A stretch of DNA of 57,335 nucleotides, from NCBI GenBank assembly GCA_964652155.1, contig CAZZBK010000017.1:1-57335 (forward strand). Reading direction: 5' to 3'. Shown here in pieces: positions 30,942-39,851 of this stretch; the stretch's first letter is position 1, and every line of letters begins with the position of its first letter. Made by a program: the position numbers and the translations under genes. Below the pieces are notes generated by a model. It saw only the letters and a program-made list of their open reading frames with translations. It did no database searches and had not been told where the DNA came from. Source of the stretch: CAZZBK01 sp964652155. Lineage in GTDB: Bacteria; Planctomycetota; Planctomycetia; Pirellulales; PNKZ01.

Positions 30942-32600
30942 ATGTCGCATCGCCCCATCGTTCGTTTGTTTTGGCTATTCACGCTGTTAGCGCTCGTTGG
31001 CCTGCGGCTCATTCCGGTCGCGGCAGAGGAATTTGTGTACCGGCCGCTCAGCTCGCCGACCCCCAGCGTGCTGGGCCCGCTCATCTTCGGCGGCGGCGGT
31101 GGCACGGTCGACGCCATCCAGCAACAGCTCATCAAGCTCGCCGGCGGCGAGAAAGCGCGCCTGGTGATTATCCCCACCGCCGGCCTCGATGCCGAAGCGC
31201 TCGATGACGACGCCCAGGCGCTCGTGAACTTCTGGAAGCAACACACCGTCGCGGCGGTCGACGTGCTGCACACGCTCGATCGCGCCAAGGCCGACTCGGC
31301 CGCGTTCGTCAAGCCGCTCGAGAGCGCGACGGGGGTCTGGCTCGGCGGCGGACGACAATTTCGCCTCGCCGAAACGTACCTCGGCACGCGTGTCGAGCGC
31401 GAACTCCGCGCCCTGCACGCGCGAGGCGGCGTGATCGGCGGCTCCTCGGCCGGAGCCATGTTCCTCTGCGACCCCATGATCCGACGCGGCATTCCCGAGG
31501 TGAAAGTCGACAGCGGCCTCGGCCTGCTCAGCGGCGCGATTGTCGATACCCATTTCACGGCACGCAATCGCCTCGCGCGTTTGCAAAAAATCCTCGACCA
31601 GTACCCGGGGCTCGTCGGGCTGGGGGTCGACGATCAAACGGCGCTGCTCGTGCAAGGGCGAACCCTTACGCCCATCGGCGAAGGGAACGTCACGCTGGCT
31701 CTCGCGGCCGGGGCTGGGCAAGCTCCGTTTACGAAGGTGCTCTCCCCAGGTACGCCGTTCGACGTGATGCTGCTCAGCCGCGCGGCCCAGCATCGCGCGC
31801 TGCACGCCGCCGCGCCGTCATTGGGTCGACCCGAGGTCAAACGCGGCAAGGTCTTGGCGGTCGGCGGAGGGGGGATGCCGTCGAGCATTGTGCGTCGTTT
31901 CATCGATGCCGCCGGCGGAGTCGACGCGCCGCTGGTCGTCATCACGTCGGCCAACGAGCCCGCCCCGTCGGCAAAGTCAGGCGAGGCACCGTGGCGCGCC
32001 GCGGGGGTCAAACACATCAGCGTGTTTCATCCGCGCACGCCCAGCGAGGCAAACAACCCTCAATTTCTGGCCGCGCTGCGCGAGGCGAAAGCGGTCTGGT
32101 TCGGCGGCGGTCGACAGTGGCGATTGGTCGACGCCCTGGCCCGTACCGAGGCCGAGAAACTGTTGCAAGGGGTGCTCGACCGCGACGGGGTCGTCGGCGG
32201 TTCGTCGGCCGGTGCCTCGATCGTGTCCGAAGTGATGCTCCGCGGCAACCCGCTGGGGAACCTCGAAGTGCTCGTCGAGGGTTACGATCGCGGGCTGAAT
32301 TTGTTTCCCGGCGCGGCCATCGATCAGCACTTTGCCCAGCGCAAACGGTTCGACGACATGCCCAAGGTCAAGCAGGCGTATCCGAGCGTGTTGGGGATTG
32401 GCATCGACGAGGCGACCGCGATTTTGGCTTTCGGCTCGAAGGTCGAGGTGCTTGGCGTCCATCGCGTGCGGATTTACGACCGGCTGCCGACCGACGCTCC
32501 CGAGCGGAGCGCGTATCACGATCTGGCCGCCGGCGCGATCTACGACACGCAGACGCGCGTTGTCACCTGGCCCGAAAAGAGCCCCGCCGCCGGCCAGTGA
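30942..32600 (+). CDS. secreted protein with two cyanophycinase-like (S51) domains
   Basis: About 552 residues begin with a Sec signal (about 1-30, ending IPVAAEE). Two homologous domains follow. Each has a GGG-rich start (FGGGGGTV; AVGGGGMPS), the WxGGGRQxR motif, the nucleophile loop GGSSAGA (Ser169; Ser422) and a late D-x-H-F motif (VDTHF; IDQHF). These match peptidase S51 cyanophycinases, which cleave beta-Asp-Arg dipeptides from cyanophycin. A duplicated two-domain form with both nucleophile serines kept is unusual. The ATG at 30942 gives a clean signal peptide and is preferred over 30909. An exported form would use external cyanophycin or beta-aspartyl peptides as a nitrogen source. Confidence 0.85.
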   Translation: MSHRPIVRLFWLFTLLALVGLRLIPVAAEEFVYRPLSSPTPSVLGPLIFGGGGGTVDAIQQQLIKLAGGEKARLVIIPTAGLDAEALDDDAQALVNFWKQHTVAAVDVLHTLDRAKADSAAFVKPLESATGVWLGGGRQFRLAETYLGTRVERELRALHARGGVIGGSSAGAMFLCDPMIRRGIPEVKVDSGLGLLSGAIVDTHFTARNRLARLQKILDQYPGLVGLGVDDQTALLVQGRTLTPIGEGNVTLALAAGAGQAPFTKVLSPGTPFDVMLLSRAAQHRALHAAAPSLGRPEVKRGKVLAVGGGGMPSSIVRRFIDAAGGVDAPLVVITSANEPAPSAKSGEAPWRAAGVKHISVFHPRTPSEANNPQFLAALREAKAVWFGGGRQWRLVDALARTEAEKLLQGVLDRDGVVGGSSAGASIVSEVMLRGNPLGNLEVLVEGYDRGLNLFPGAAIDQHFAQRKRFDDMPKVKQAYPSVLGIGIDEATAILAFGSKVEVLGVHRVRIYDRLPTDAPERSAYHDLAAGAIYDTQTRVVTWPEKSPAAGQ

Positions 32601-32641
32601 CGCGCTCGCATTGCGAGAGAGGCAACATCCGCTTCAACGAG

Positions 32642-32661
32642 CGGGAGGCGTGAGCCTCCCG
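32642..32661. repeat. short perfect hairpin
   Basis: CGGGAGGC-GTGA-GCCTCCCG is followed by ATAAGCT. It shares CGTGAGCCxCCxGATAAGCT with the inverted repeat at 20233-20317. It lies about 40 bp after the cyanophycinase-like gene. Confidence 0.55.
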
Positions 32662-32858
32662 ATAAGCTCGAATCGCCCGAGTGATCACCAAGGCGGGGAA
32701 AAATCGGGGGCCTGACGACCCCCGCTCGCTCTCGAAACGTTGTGTGTCGCTCGACGCTTGGCGACCGGTTATGATACGGCGTCGGCCGGAATCGTGTCGC
32801 GCTCACGTCACACGGTTCTGGATCAAGCTACCGTCCCCCCATCGCGAGAAACCGCCTC

Positions 32859-33809
32859 ATGCCGCACGAATCTCTCCAGGCCCGCTATAGCCGCCGCGCA
32901 CTCTTGCAACACGCCACGCTCGCGGGGACGGCCGTCGCGCTGACCGCCCCCGGCTCGACGACCTCGGCCGCCGACGCAAGAGAGCTCAAGGGTCGCATCC
33001 AGCAGTCGCTCGTCTTCTGGTGCTTCAATCTGATGGGCGAGAAATGGGACATGGAGAAGACCTGCCAGGTCGCCAAACAACTCGGCTGCAAGAGCATCGA
33101 GCTGGTGGGGCCCGAGCATTGGGACACGATCAAGAAGCACGGCCTGACCTGCGCCATCGCCGGCAATGGCGTGAGCGGACCGCCGTTCATGCGCGGGCTT
33201 AACAACCTCGACTATCACGACGAGGTGCTCGCGGTCACGTCGAAGCGGATCGAAGAGTGCGGCGCGGCCGGCATTCCCGCCGTGATTGCCTTCACCGGCT
33301 ACAAATGGCGCAAAGCCGAGGATCCCAAGAGTGGCGAGATCAGCGCCGACGAGGGGTTCAAGAACTGCGTCGCCGGTCTGAAGAAGCTCATGCCGCTCGC
33401 CGAAAAGCACAAGGTGAACGTCTGCATCGAGCACCTCAACTCACGCGACGACTCGCATCCGATGAAAGGGCACCCGGGCTATCAGGGGGACGATATCGAT
33501 TACGTCTGCAATATCGCCCGGGCAGTGGGTTCGCCGCGGATGAAAGTGCTGTTCGACATTTACCACGTGCAGATTATGAACGGCGACGTGATCCGTCGCA
33601 TCGAGCAGTGCAAAGACGTGATCGGTCACATACACACGGCGGGCAATCCTGGCCGCTGCGAGCTGGACGAGAATCAGGAAATTCAGTATCCGCCCATCAT
33701 GCGCAAGCTGCTCGACATTGGCTATCAAGGTTATGTCGGGCAGGAGTTTATCCCGACGCGCGATCCGCTCGCCGGCTTGCAACAGGCCGTCCGGCTGTGT
33801 GATGTCTGA
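32859..33809 (+). CDS. Tat-exported hydroxypyruvate-isomerase-like TIM-barrel protein
   Basis: This 316-residue protein belongs to the sugar phosphate isomerase/epimerase (AP endonuclease 2) fold and looks like hydroxypyruvate isomerase. After a twin-arginine-like signal (YSRRALLQHATLAG, residues 10-23) come FWCFNLMGEKWDMEKTC, SIELVGPEHW, CIEHLNSRDDSHP, VLFDIYHVQIMNGD and HIHTAGNPGRCE, with Glu/Asp/His metal ligands, and finally GYVGQEFIP. Cytoplasmic Hyi converts hydroxypyruvate to tartronate semialdehyde; export makes another carbohydrate substrate quite possible here. A GarR-like reductase 6 kb away would act on tartronate semialdehyde, but linkage is loose. Confidence 0.82.
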   Translation: MPHESLQARYSRRALLQHATLAGTAVALTAPGSTTSAADARELKGRIQQSLVFWCFNLMGEKWDMEKTCQVAKQLGCKSIELVGPEHWDTIKKHGLTCAIAGNGVSGPPFMRGLNNLDYHDEVLAVTSKRIEECGAAGIPAVIAFTGYKWRKAEDPKSGEISADEGFKNCVAGLKKLMPLAEKHKVNVCIEHLNSRDDSHPMKGHPGYQGDDIDYVCNIARAVGSPRMKVLFDIYHVQIMNGDVIRRIEQCKDVIGHIHTAGNPGRCELDENQEIQYPPIMRKLLDIGYQGYVGQEFIPTRDPLAGLQQAVRLCDV

Positions 33810-33881
33810 GATCTCGATTGAAGACAGCCTGGAGGGTGCCATGCCCACGTCCGCTAGGGCATGTGCGTCCACACCGAAGCC

Positions 33882-33901
33882 TGCTCACGCAGACGTGAGC
33901 A
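33882..33901. terminator. hairpin between convergent isomerase and methyltransferase genes
   Basis: TGCTCACG-CAGA-CGTGAGCA is a perfect 8-bp stem lying between two converging genes. It has no T-tract. A shared 3'-end role is plausible. Confidence 0.4.
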
Positions 33902-33956
33902 GGGCACCCGAATACGTGAACGTGCCCGCACGATGTTTCAATCAATCGCGTCACGA

Positions 33957-35042
33957 CTAGTGGCGTGGACGTTGACCTTGCGCGACGTAATAGGTCTTGG
34001 CGTGATAGACGATCACGTTGTCGTACCAATCGCTCATGCGATCGGCAAACCAGTTGGGCGATTTGGTCACCACCCAGATCATGCCGCCGGGTCGCAAAGA
34101 CTCGCGCGCGGCGAGCAGAAAATGCTCGGCGATCCGGAACGATGCATAGTACGGCGGGTTGGCCAGCGCCACGTCATACTCGCCGCTGCCGACATACGGC
34201 CCGAACGCATTCAACTCGGTGGTGATATTCGTGACGTCGTTGAGCGCCGCCCCGCGGGTCGTACATTCGATGGCCCGGGCATTGCTGTCGACGGCATGCA
34301 CGGTCGCGCTCGGCTCGCGCAGGGCGACGGCCAGCGACGCGGTACCGGAGCCGCAGCCGATATCGATCACCCGAGCCCCGGGACGTAGCTGCACGGCGGC
34401 GAGCAAATGTCGCGCGCCGGGATCGATTCGCCGGTGGGCAAACACACCGGGGCGGCTGTAGGCCCGAATGAGATGCTCGCCGTCGCGAAACACGAACTCG
34501 CAGGAGAAATTCTTTTCTTTCTTGAGCGGCGCGGTCTTGATGGCCACATAGGCTGCGCCTTGCGGCGCGTCGTAGCGGCGTACCGAGGCAAACAGCTTGT
34601 GCATTTCGTCTGCCAACCAGCGATCGGCGCGGTTGTCGGTCGAGACGAGCAGCGTGCCCCCGATGGCCAACCGCTGATGCCCTTGTTGCAGCAGATCGCG
34701 GGTCAACTCGGCCTCGCCTTTGGACGAGGTGGGGAGCGCGACGACGTCGACCTCGTCGGTCGGCAGATCGGCCGCGCAGACGATCTGGGGCGGAATGGCC
34801 GAGGCGTCGGTGAACGCTGGCACGAGCGCGGCGCGGTACTGATCGAGATACCAACACACCACACGGCGACGTCCGGCGCGGGCGGCTGCGTGCGCCAACT
34901 GCGCGCGGCCCAACGAGGTGCAGAGCAGCCGGTCGCCAGGGATGCCCGCAAGTAATTCGCTCAGCAGTTGCTCGGCAGGGAACGGCGGCAAAGCGATCGC
35001 GGCGGGGTCGTCCTGCACTTCCAGGTCGGGCTTCTTCGGCAC
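33957..35042 (-). CDS. RsmC/RlmG-like 16S/23S rRNA methyltransferase
   Basis: About 361 residues. The N-terminal half is a degenerate methyltransferase fold and the C-terminal half is catalytic, the layout of RsmC and RlmG (m2G methyltransferases). Motif I is VIDIGCGSGTASLAV and the catalytic motif is ALANPPYY (NPPY), with HFLLAARESLRPGGMIWVV after it. It probably methylates a guanine in ribosomal RNA. The GTG at 35042 is preferred to the TTG at 35078 because TATAAT lies 22-27 bp upstream on the same strand and AAGAGAAAG supplies a ribosome-binding site. It is divergent from the DUF1549 gene. Confidence 0.8.
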   Translation of the reverse strand: MPKKPDLEVQDDPAAIALPPFPAEQLLSELLAGIPGDRLLCTSLGRAQLAHAAARAGRRRVVCWYLDQYRAALVPAFTDASAIPPQIVCAADLPTDEVDVVALPTSSKGEAELTRDLLQQGHQRLAIGGTLLVSTDNRADRWLADEMHKLFASVRRYDAPQGAAYVAIKTAPLKKEKNFSCEFVFRDGEHLIRAYSRPGVFAHRRIDPGARHLLAAVQLRPGARVIDIGCGSGTASLAVALREPSATVHAVDSNARAIECTTRGAALNDVTNITTELNAFGPYVGSGEYDVALANPPYYASFRIAEHFLLAARESLRPGGMIWVVTKSPNWFADRMSDWYDNVIVYHAKTYYVAQGQRPRH

Positions 35043-35063
35043 GTGTGCTTTCTCTTGGTGTCG

Positions 35064-35069
35064 ATTATA
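35064..35069 (-). promoter_or_regulatory. -10 box of the RsmC-like gene
   Basis: Perfect TATAAT on the minus strand, 21 bases upstream of the GTG. No good -35 box is seen 17 bp further upstream, so this is a partial promoter call. Confidence 0.45.
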
Positions 35070-35153
35070 CTGAATCAAATACGGAGAGCCTCCGCTGCTC
35101 TGCTATCCTACCACGAGAACGTCTCCTTTTCTCACGATTCTGGCGAGCATGGC

Positions 35154-37823
35154 ATGATGATCGCACGCAAACTGTGTGTGTTGTTGGGTTCGTTGTTGGT
35201 GTCGCTCGGCGCGACGCCGGGCCGAACGTACGCCGCGGCCCTCGACACGATCGAATTCAATCGCGATATCCGGCCGATCTTGTCCGATATGTGTTGGCAC
35301 TGTCACGGGCCGGGCACACACAAGGCTGGGGTGCGGCTCGATCGGGCCGATTTGGCCCAGCTCAAGGGGGAGAGCGGCGCGGTGCCGATTGTGCCGGGCC
35401 AGAGCGCGGCGAGCGAGCTGATCCGCCGCATCTTGTCGACCGACCCGGCCGAGCGGATGCCCCCCGAGGAAGCGAACAAGACCCTCTCGAATGAGCAGAA
35501 GGATTTGCTGCGTCGTTGGGTCGATCAAGGCGCAAAGTATGAGAAACATTGGGCGTTCATTACCCCCACGAAGCCGACCGTGCCCACGGTGGTCGACAAG
35601 TCGGAGACGAGTCGCCATCCGATCGATGCGTTGATCGCGGCGCGGCTTAGCCAGTCGGGGTTGAAAATGTCGGCCGAGGCGGACCGCGCGACGCTCATTC
35701 GCCGCGCGGCGCTGGCCATCACGGGGCTGCCCCCCACGCTTGCCGAGATCGATCAGTACCTGAGCGACACGTCGCCGCAGGCGTATGAGCAGATGGTCGA
35801 TCGGTACCTCAGCTCGCCCCGGTACGGCGAGGAGATGGCCCGTCACTGGCTCGACGTGGCCCGTTACGCCGACACACACGGCTTGCATTTGGACAACGAG
35901 CGACAGATGTGGCCCTATCGCGATTGGGTCGTGCAGGCCTTTAATGCCAACATGCCTTTCGATCAATTCACGATCGAGCAGTTGGCAGGCGATCTGCTGC
36001 CCGATGCGAAGCGCGAGCAGCTTGTCGCCACCGGCTTTAATCGCTGCGGCGTGACGACCGCCGAAGGGGGCTCGATCACCGAGGAGTGGTACTTCCGCAA
36101 CGCGGTCGAGCGGACCTCGACCATGGCCGAGACGTGGTTGGGCCTCACGGCAGGCTGCGCGGTGTGTCACGATCACAAGTTCGACCCGCTCACGCAGCGT
36201 GACTTTTACTCGATGTATGCGTTCTTTTACTCGGCGGCGGGTTCTCCGCTCGATGGCAACCGACTGCTGCATGAACCCGTCGTCAAGCTCAGCACACCCG
36301 AGCAGGACAAGCAGCTCGCTGACATGGCGGCGCGGATCGCCACGCTGGGCAAGAGCATCGAAAAACTGAACAAAGAGCTGGCCTACAACGACCCCGCCGC
36401 GAGCGTGGCCGACGACGATGGCAACGATACACCGGCCGAAGAAGAACTCAAGAAGCGAGCCTTGGACCCGGCCTACTCGTTCCAGGCCTGGCTGTTGAAC
36501 GTTGGCGACAAAGAGATCAACCAAGCGCCCAAAGATCTGCAAGGGCTGTTGCGCCCCTTCAAAGGGAGCAAAGCCAAACGGGTCGAGACGAGCAAGCTCG
36601 ACAAACGGTTGCTCGAGTACTACGTGCAGCACGTTTGTGCCGAGACGAGCGACGACTTCGCGCCGCTGTTCAAAGAACGGGACAAGCTGACGAAGGATCG
36701 CGAGGCGCTCGACCAATCGATCCCGTCGAGCTACATCTTCCGCGACGAGCCCAAGCCGCGCGACGCGTTTGTCATGCTGCGCGGTCAGTACGACCGCAAG
36801 GGGGACAAGGTCGAACCGAACACGCCGGCTGAACTGCCGCCGCTGTCGGCAACGCCTCTTGCGCGCCGCGCCACGCGCCTCGATCTGGCTCGCTGGCTCG
36901 TGTCGAATGAGCAGCCGCTCACGGCGCGCGTGACCGTGAATCGGTTCTGGCAACAGCTATTTGGGACCGGGCTAGTCAAAACCAGTTACGACTTTGGCTC
37001 GCAAGGCGAGATCCCCAGCCATCCGCAACTCCTCGACTGGCTCGCGGTCACGTTTCGCGAAGGGGGCTGGAACGTCAAACAACTCGTGCGGCTGCTGGTC
37101 ACGTCGGCCACGTTTCGACAGTCGTCGCGGATCGACCCCGCGGTGCTCAAGCTGGACGTCGACAACCGACTGTACGCCCGCGGCCCGCGATTTCGGCTCG
37201 ACGCCGAACCGCTCCGCGACTCGGCGTTGTTCATCGGCGGGTTGCTTGAGTTGAGCCAGGGTGGCAAGGCGGTGAAGCCGTATCAGCCGCCGAACATTTG
37301 GGAGCCGGTGGGTTTTGCCGGTTCGAACACACGCTTTTACAAGCCCGATAGCGGCGCGGCCTTGTATCGCCGCAGTCTGTACACGTTCCTGAAGCGGACC
37401 GCCCCCGCGCCGTTCATGGCCAATTTCGATGCGCCGAACCGCGAGCAGTTTTGCACCCGCCGCGAGCGTAGCAACACGCCGCTGCAAGCCTTGCAGTTGA
37501 TGAACGACGTGCAGTATTTCGAGGCGGCGCGGGGCTTGGCCCAGCGGATGCTGCGTGACGGCGGCGCGACGGCTGACGAACGGATCACACACGCCTACCG
37601 GCTCGTGCTGGCCCGGTCACCCGAGGCCGCCGAGCTGGCGATCGTGCGGCGCGAACTGTTGGCCCACCTCGACCGGTTCCGCTCCGACGCGGCGGCGGCC
37701 GACAAGGTGATTCATGTCGGCGACCTGAAGAGCCCCAGCGACTTGCCGCCGGGCGAGTTGGCCGCCTACACACTGCTGGCCAACATGCTGCTCAATCTCG
37801 ACGAGGCGATCACGCGGAACTAA
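35154..37823 (+). CDS. planctomycete-type DUF1549/DUF1553 protein with cytochrome c motif
   Basis: This 889-residue secreted protein starts with a signal peptide (about 1-25, ending TYAAALD). Next is a PSCyt1 domain with the haem-binding motif CWHCH (Cys47, Cys50, His51), then DUF1549 (about 150-360, including ARHWLDVARYADTHG and CAVCHDHKFDPL) and DUF1553 (about 580-840, including RVTVNRFWQQLFGTGLVKT and RRERSNTPLQALQLMND). Residues about 370-520 are a charged helical insert. These multi-domain proteins are a planctomycete speciality, often paired with a DUF1501 gene; a DUF1501 gene lies 5 kb away. The function is unproven; roles in polysaccharide or sulfate-rich substrate use have been proposed. 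ATG 35154 or 35157 are both possible. Confidence 0.92.
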   Translation: MMIARKLCVLLGSLLVSLGATPGRTYAAALDTIEFNRDIRPILSDMCWHCHGPGTHKAGVRLDRADLAQLKGESGAVPIVPGQSAASELIRRILSTDPAERMPPEEANKTLSNEQKDLLRRWVDQGAKYEKHWAFITPTKPTVPTVVDKSETSRHPIDALIAARLSQSGLKMSAEADRATLIRRAALAITGLPPTLAEIDQYLSDTSPQAYEQMVDRYLSSPRYGEEMARHWLDVARYADTHGLHLDNERQMWPYRDWVVQAFNANMPFDQFTIEQLAGDLLPDAKREQLVATGFNRCGVTTAEGGSITEEWYFRNAVERTSTMAETWLGLTAGCAVCHDHKFDPLTQRDFYSMYAFFYSAAGSPLDGNRLLHEPVVKLSTPEQDKQLADMAARIATLGKSIEKLNKELAYNDPAASVADDDGNDTPAEEELKKRALDPAYSFQAWLLNVGDKEINQAPKDLQGLLRPFKGSKAKRVETSKLDKRLLEYYVQHVCAETSDDFAPLFKERDKLTKDREALDQSIPSSYIFRDEPKPRDAFVMLRGQYDRKGDKVEPNTPAELPPLSATPLARRATRLDLARWLVSNEQPLTARVTVNRFWQQLFGTGLVKTSYDFGSQGEIPSHPQLLDWLAVTFREGGWNVKQLVRLLVTSATFRQSSRIDPAVLKLDVDNRLYARGPRFRLDAEPLRDSALFIGGLLELSQGGKAVKPYQPPNIWEPVGFAGSNTRFYKPDSGAALYRRSLYTFLKRTAPAPFMANFDAPNREQFCTRRERSNTPLQALQLMNDVQYFEAARGLAQRMLRDGGATADERITHAYRLVLARSPEAAELAIVRRELLAHLDRFRSDAAAADKVIHVGDLKSPSDLPPGELAAYTLLANMLLNLDEAITRN

Positions 37824-37959
37824 CCCATCGAGTCCCTCGTGCGAGCTTGCCCCGTCGATCCCCCCGGCGGGAATGGATGCGTTCCTTGACAAGCGAGCCC
37901 CCCTGCGGGACGATTCTCTTTGAGACTCATCAAGCACGTGCTGCGAAGGGAACGCTCTG

Positions 37960-39042
37960 ATGGCTACATGGTTCGCCCAACTCAATAATCCGTCCAGTGA
38001 TTGGACCACCATCGCCATTATCTTTGTCCTGCTGTTTGGGCTGATCTTCGGCATTATCTTCTTGGTGATCGCCCAGCGGTTCGCGCGACTGTGGATCCAA
38101 TCGGTCACGACCGGGGCGGGGATCGGCATCTTCGATCTGCTCGGCATGTGGTTTCGTAAAGTGCGGGCCGACGTCATCGTGCGCAGCAAGATCATGGCCG
38201 TGCAGGCAGGCCTGGGAGAGGAGACCGGCATCACGGGCCAAGCCTTGGAAGCGCATTATCTGGCCGGCGGCCGCGTGCCGCAGGTGATCCGCGCTCTGAT
38301 CGCGGCCAACAAGGCCAAGATCATCGACCTCGACTTCAAGCTCGCTCGGGCGATCGACCTGGCTGGCCGCGACGTGCTCGAAGCGGTGCAGACGAGCGTG
38401 TATCCGAAGGTGATCGACTGTCCGGCGCGCGGCGCAGGCAAGGACACGCTCGACGCCGTCGCGAAGAACGGCATTCAACTCAAGGTCAAGGCCCGCGTGA
38501 CCGTGCGCGCCAATTTGCAACAGTTGATCGGCGGCGCAACCGAAGAGACGATCATTGCCCGCGTCGGCGAGGGAATTGTCAGCGCGATTGGCTCGGCGAC
38601 CTCGCATTACGACGTGCTCGAGAATCCCGACCTGATCTCGCGGGCCGTGCTCGATCGCAAGCTCGATTCGCAGACGGCGTTCGAGATCGTCTCGATTAAC
38701 ATTGCCGACATTGACGTGGGAGACAACATTGGCGCGCGGCTGCAAGCCGACCAGGCCGAGGCCGATACGCGCGTGGCGCGGGCCGGGGCCGAGAGCCGCC
38801 GCGCCATGGCCGTGGCCCAGGAGCAAGAAATGGTCGCCCATATCGAAGAGAGCCGGGCCAAGCTCGTCGAGGCCGAATCCGAATTGCCCAAGGCGATCAG
38901 CGAGTCGATCACCAGCGGCTCGCTGTCGATCCTGGAATACTACAAGCTTCGCAATCTGCTCGCCGACACCGAGATGCGCAGCTCGATTGCCGGCGCGAGC
39001 AACACCTCGCGCGCCAGCAGCCAACCGCGCATGAGCAATTGA
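37960..39042 (+). CDS. floA: flotillin-like membrane-domain protein
   Basis: This 360-residue SPFH-family protein is anchored by one N-terminal membrane segment (about 18-38, ITxxFxxLLFGLIFGIIF). The SPFH core includes GAGIGIFDLLGMWFRKV, VKARVTVRANLQQLIGGATEETIIARVGEGIVSAIGSA and SINIADIDVGDNIGARLQADQAEADT, then a helical coiled-coil and a C-terminal Ser/Arg-rich tail. Length and sequence match the bacterial FloA (UPF0365) group, which scaffolds functional membrane microdomains. AAGGGA before the ATG is a good ribosome-binding site. A small membrane-anchored protein follows 7 bp later, likely a partner. Confidence 0.93.
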   Translation: MATWFAQLNNPSSDWTTIAIIFVLLFGLIFGIIFLVIAQRFARLWIQSVTTGAGIGIFDLLGMWFRKVRADVIVRSKIMAVQAGLGEETGITGQALEAHYLAGGRVPQVIRALIAANKAKIIDLDFKLARAIDLAGRDVLEAVQTSVYPKVIDCPARGAGKDTLDAVAKNGIQLKVKARVTVRANLQQLIGGATEETIIARVGEGIVSAIGSATSHYDVLENPDLISRAVLDRKLDSQTAFEIVSINIADIDVGDNIGARLQADQAEADTRVARAGAESRRAMAVAQEQEMVAHIEESRAKLVEAESELPKAISESITSGSLSILEYYKLRNLLADTEMRSSIAGASNTSRASSQPRMSN

Positions 39043-39049
39043 GCGTGTG

Positions 39050-39685
39050 ATGAAAGATATTCAAGTCACGATCGTCATCATTCTGATTGTGTTCTCGATC
39101 CTGAAGTGGATCGCGACGCAGCTCAGCAGCGTGGTCAAGAACCTCTCGCAGCAGATGCCCCCCGTGCCCCCCGCGAATCCGGCTCGACAGCAACTCGAAG
39201 ACGAAGTGCGACAATTCGTGCAGAACGTGAAGAATCGCCCTGCCGCGTCGAGTGGCTCGCCCCAGCAGCCTGCGCAGCGCCAAAATCGTTCGCAGGGAAA
39301 TCAGCCCCCGACCCAGCGCAAGCAAAACAAGAAAAAAAAATCGCCCGAGGTGGTCACGGCCCAGGTCGTCGAGCCGACCCGGCGACGGCTGCGCCCGGGG
39401 CTCGATGAGCAGGTCGGCACTGCCGAGTTCGAGGCGCGGGCCCACTCGATGTCGCACGTCGATCGCGAAGCGGCGGCTATCGATTCGCACGTCCATCAGG
39501 TGTTCGATCATCAGCTCGGCAAGCTCGATCATGACGTGTCCGCGATGAGCGAGCAGCGGACCGAGGGCCCCGAAACTCCGGTGTCGCTGGGAGATATCAC
39601 GGCCGGCATGTTGGCCAATCCCGTCAGCGTGCGGCAGGCCGTCATCATGTACGAAATCCTCGCTCGGCCCGAGCATCGTTGGTAG
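39050..39685 (+). CDS. membrane-anchored hypothetical protein in the flotillin operon
   Basis: This 211-residue protein has one N-terminal membrane segment (about 6-24, VTIVIILIVFSILKWIA), then a Pro/Gln/Asn/Lys-rich disordered region (about 35-105), with a run of lysines (KQNKKKKS), and a more folded C-terminal part (about 130-211, with HVDREAAAIDSHVHQVFDHQ). No family is recognised. Starting 7 bp after the flotillin stop on the same strand, it is almost certainly co-transcribed and may be recruited to the same membrane patch. The ATG at 39050 is favoured over the GTG at 39047. The C-terminus, not the linker, is the part to search. Confidence 0.75.
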   Translation: MKDIQVTIVIILIVFSILKWIATQLSSVVKNLSQQMPPVPPANPARQQLEDEVRQFVQNVKNRPAASSGSPQQPAQRQNRSQGNQPPTQRKQNKKKKSPEVVTAQVVEPTRRRLRPGLDEQVGTAEFEARAHSMSHVDREAAAIDSHVHQVFDHQLGKLDHDVSAMSEQRTEGPETPVSLGDITAGMLANPVSVRQAVIMYEILARPEHRW

Positions 39686-39760
39686 GGGGCGGGTTGATCG
39701 TTCGCCGCTCGGGCGATAACCTACTGGGCTCGCAGCGCGGGTTTTTTGACCGTGACGTTC

Positions 39761-39787
39761 GACGTTAGCCGCGTCGCGGCTAACGTC
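39761..39787. repeat. perfect 13-bp palindrome
   Basis: GACGTTAGCCGCG (39761-39773) and CGCGGCTAACGTC (39775-39787) are exact reverse complements around one T. Shares TTAGCCGCG with the repeat at 28275-28323. It lies 65-100 bp upstream of the GarR-like gene. It could be a dispersed element or an operator. Confidence 0.65.
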
Positions 39788-39851
39788 AGGGGATGATGTC
39801 GCCCCACCTCCAGCTCTGCCTACCACTGCTTTACCATCGGATACCCTCACC

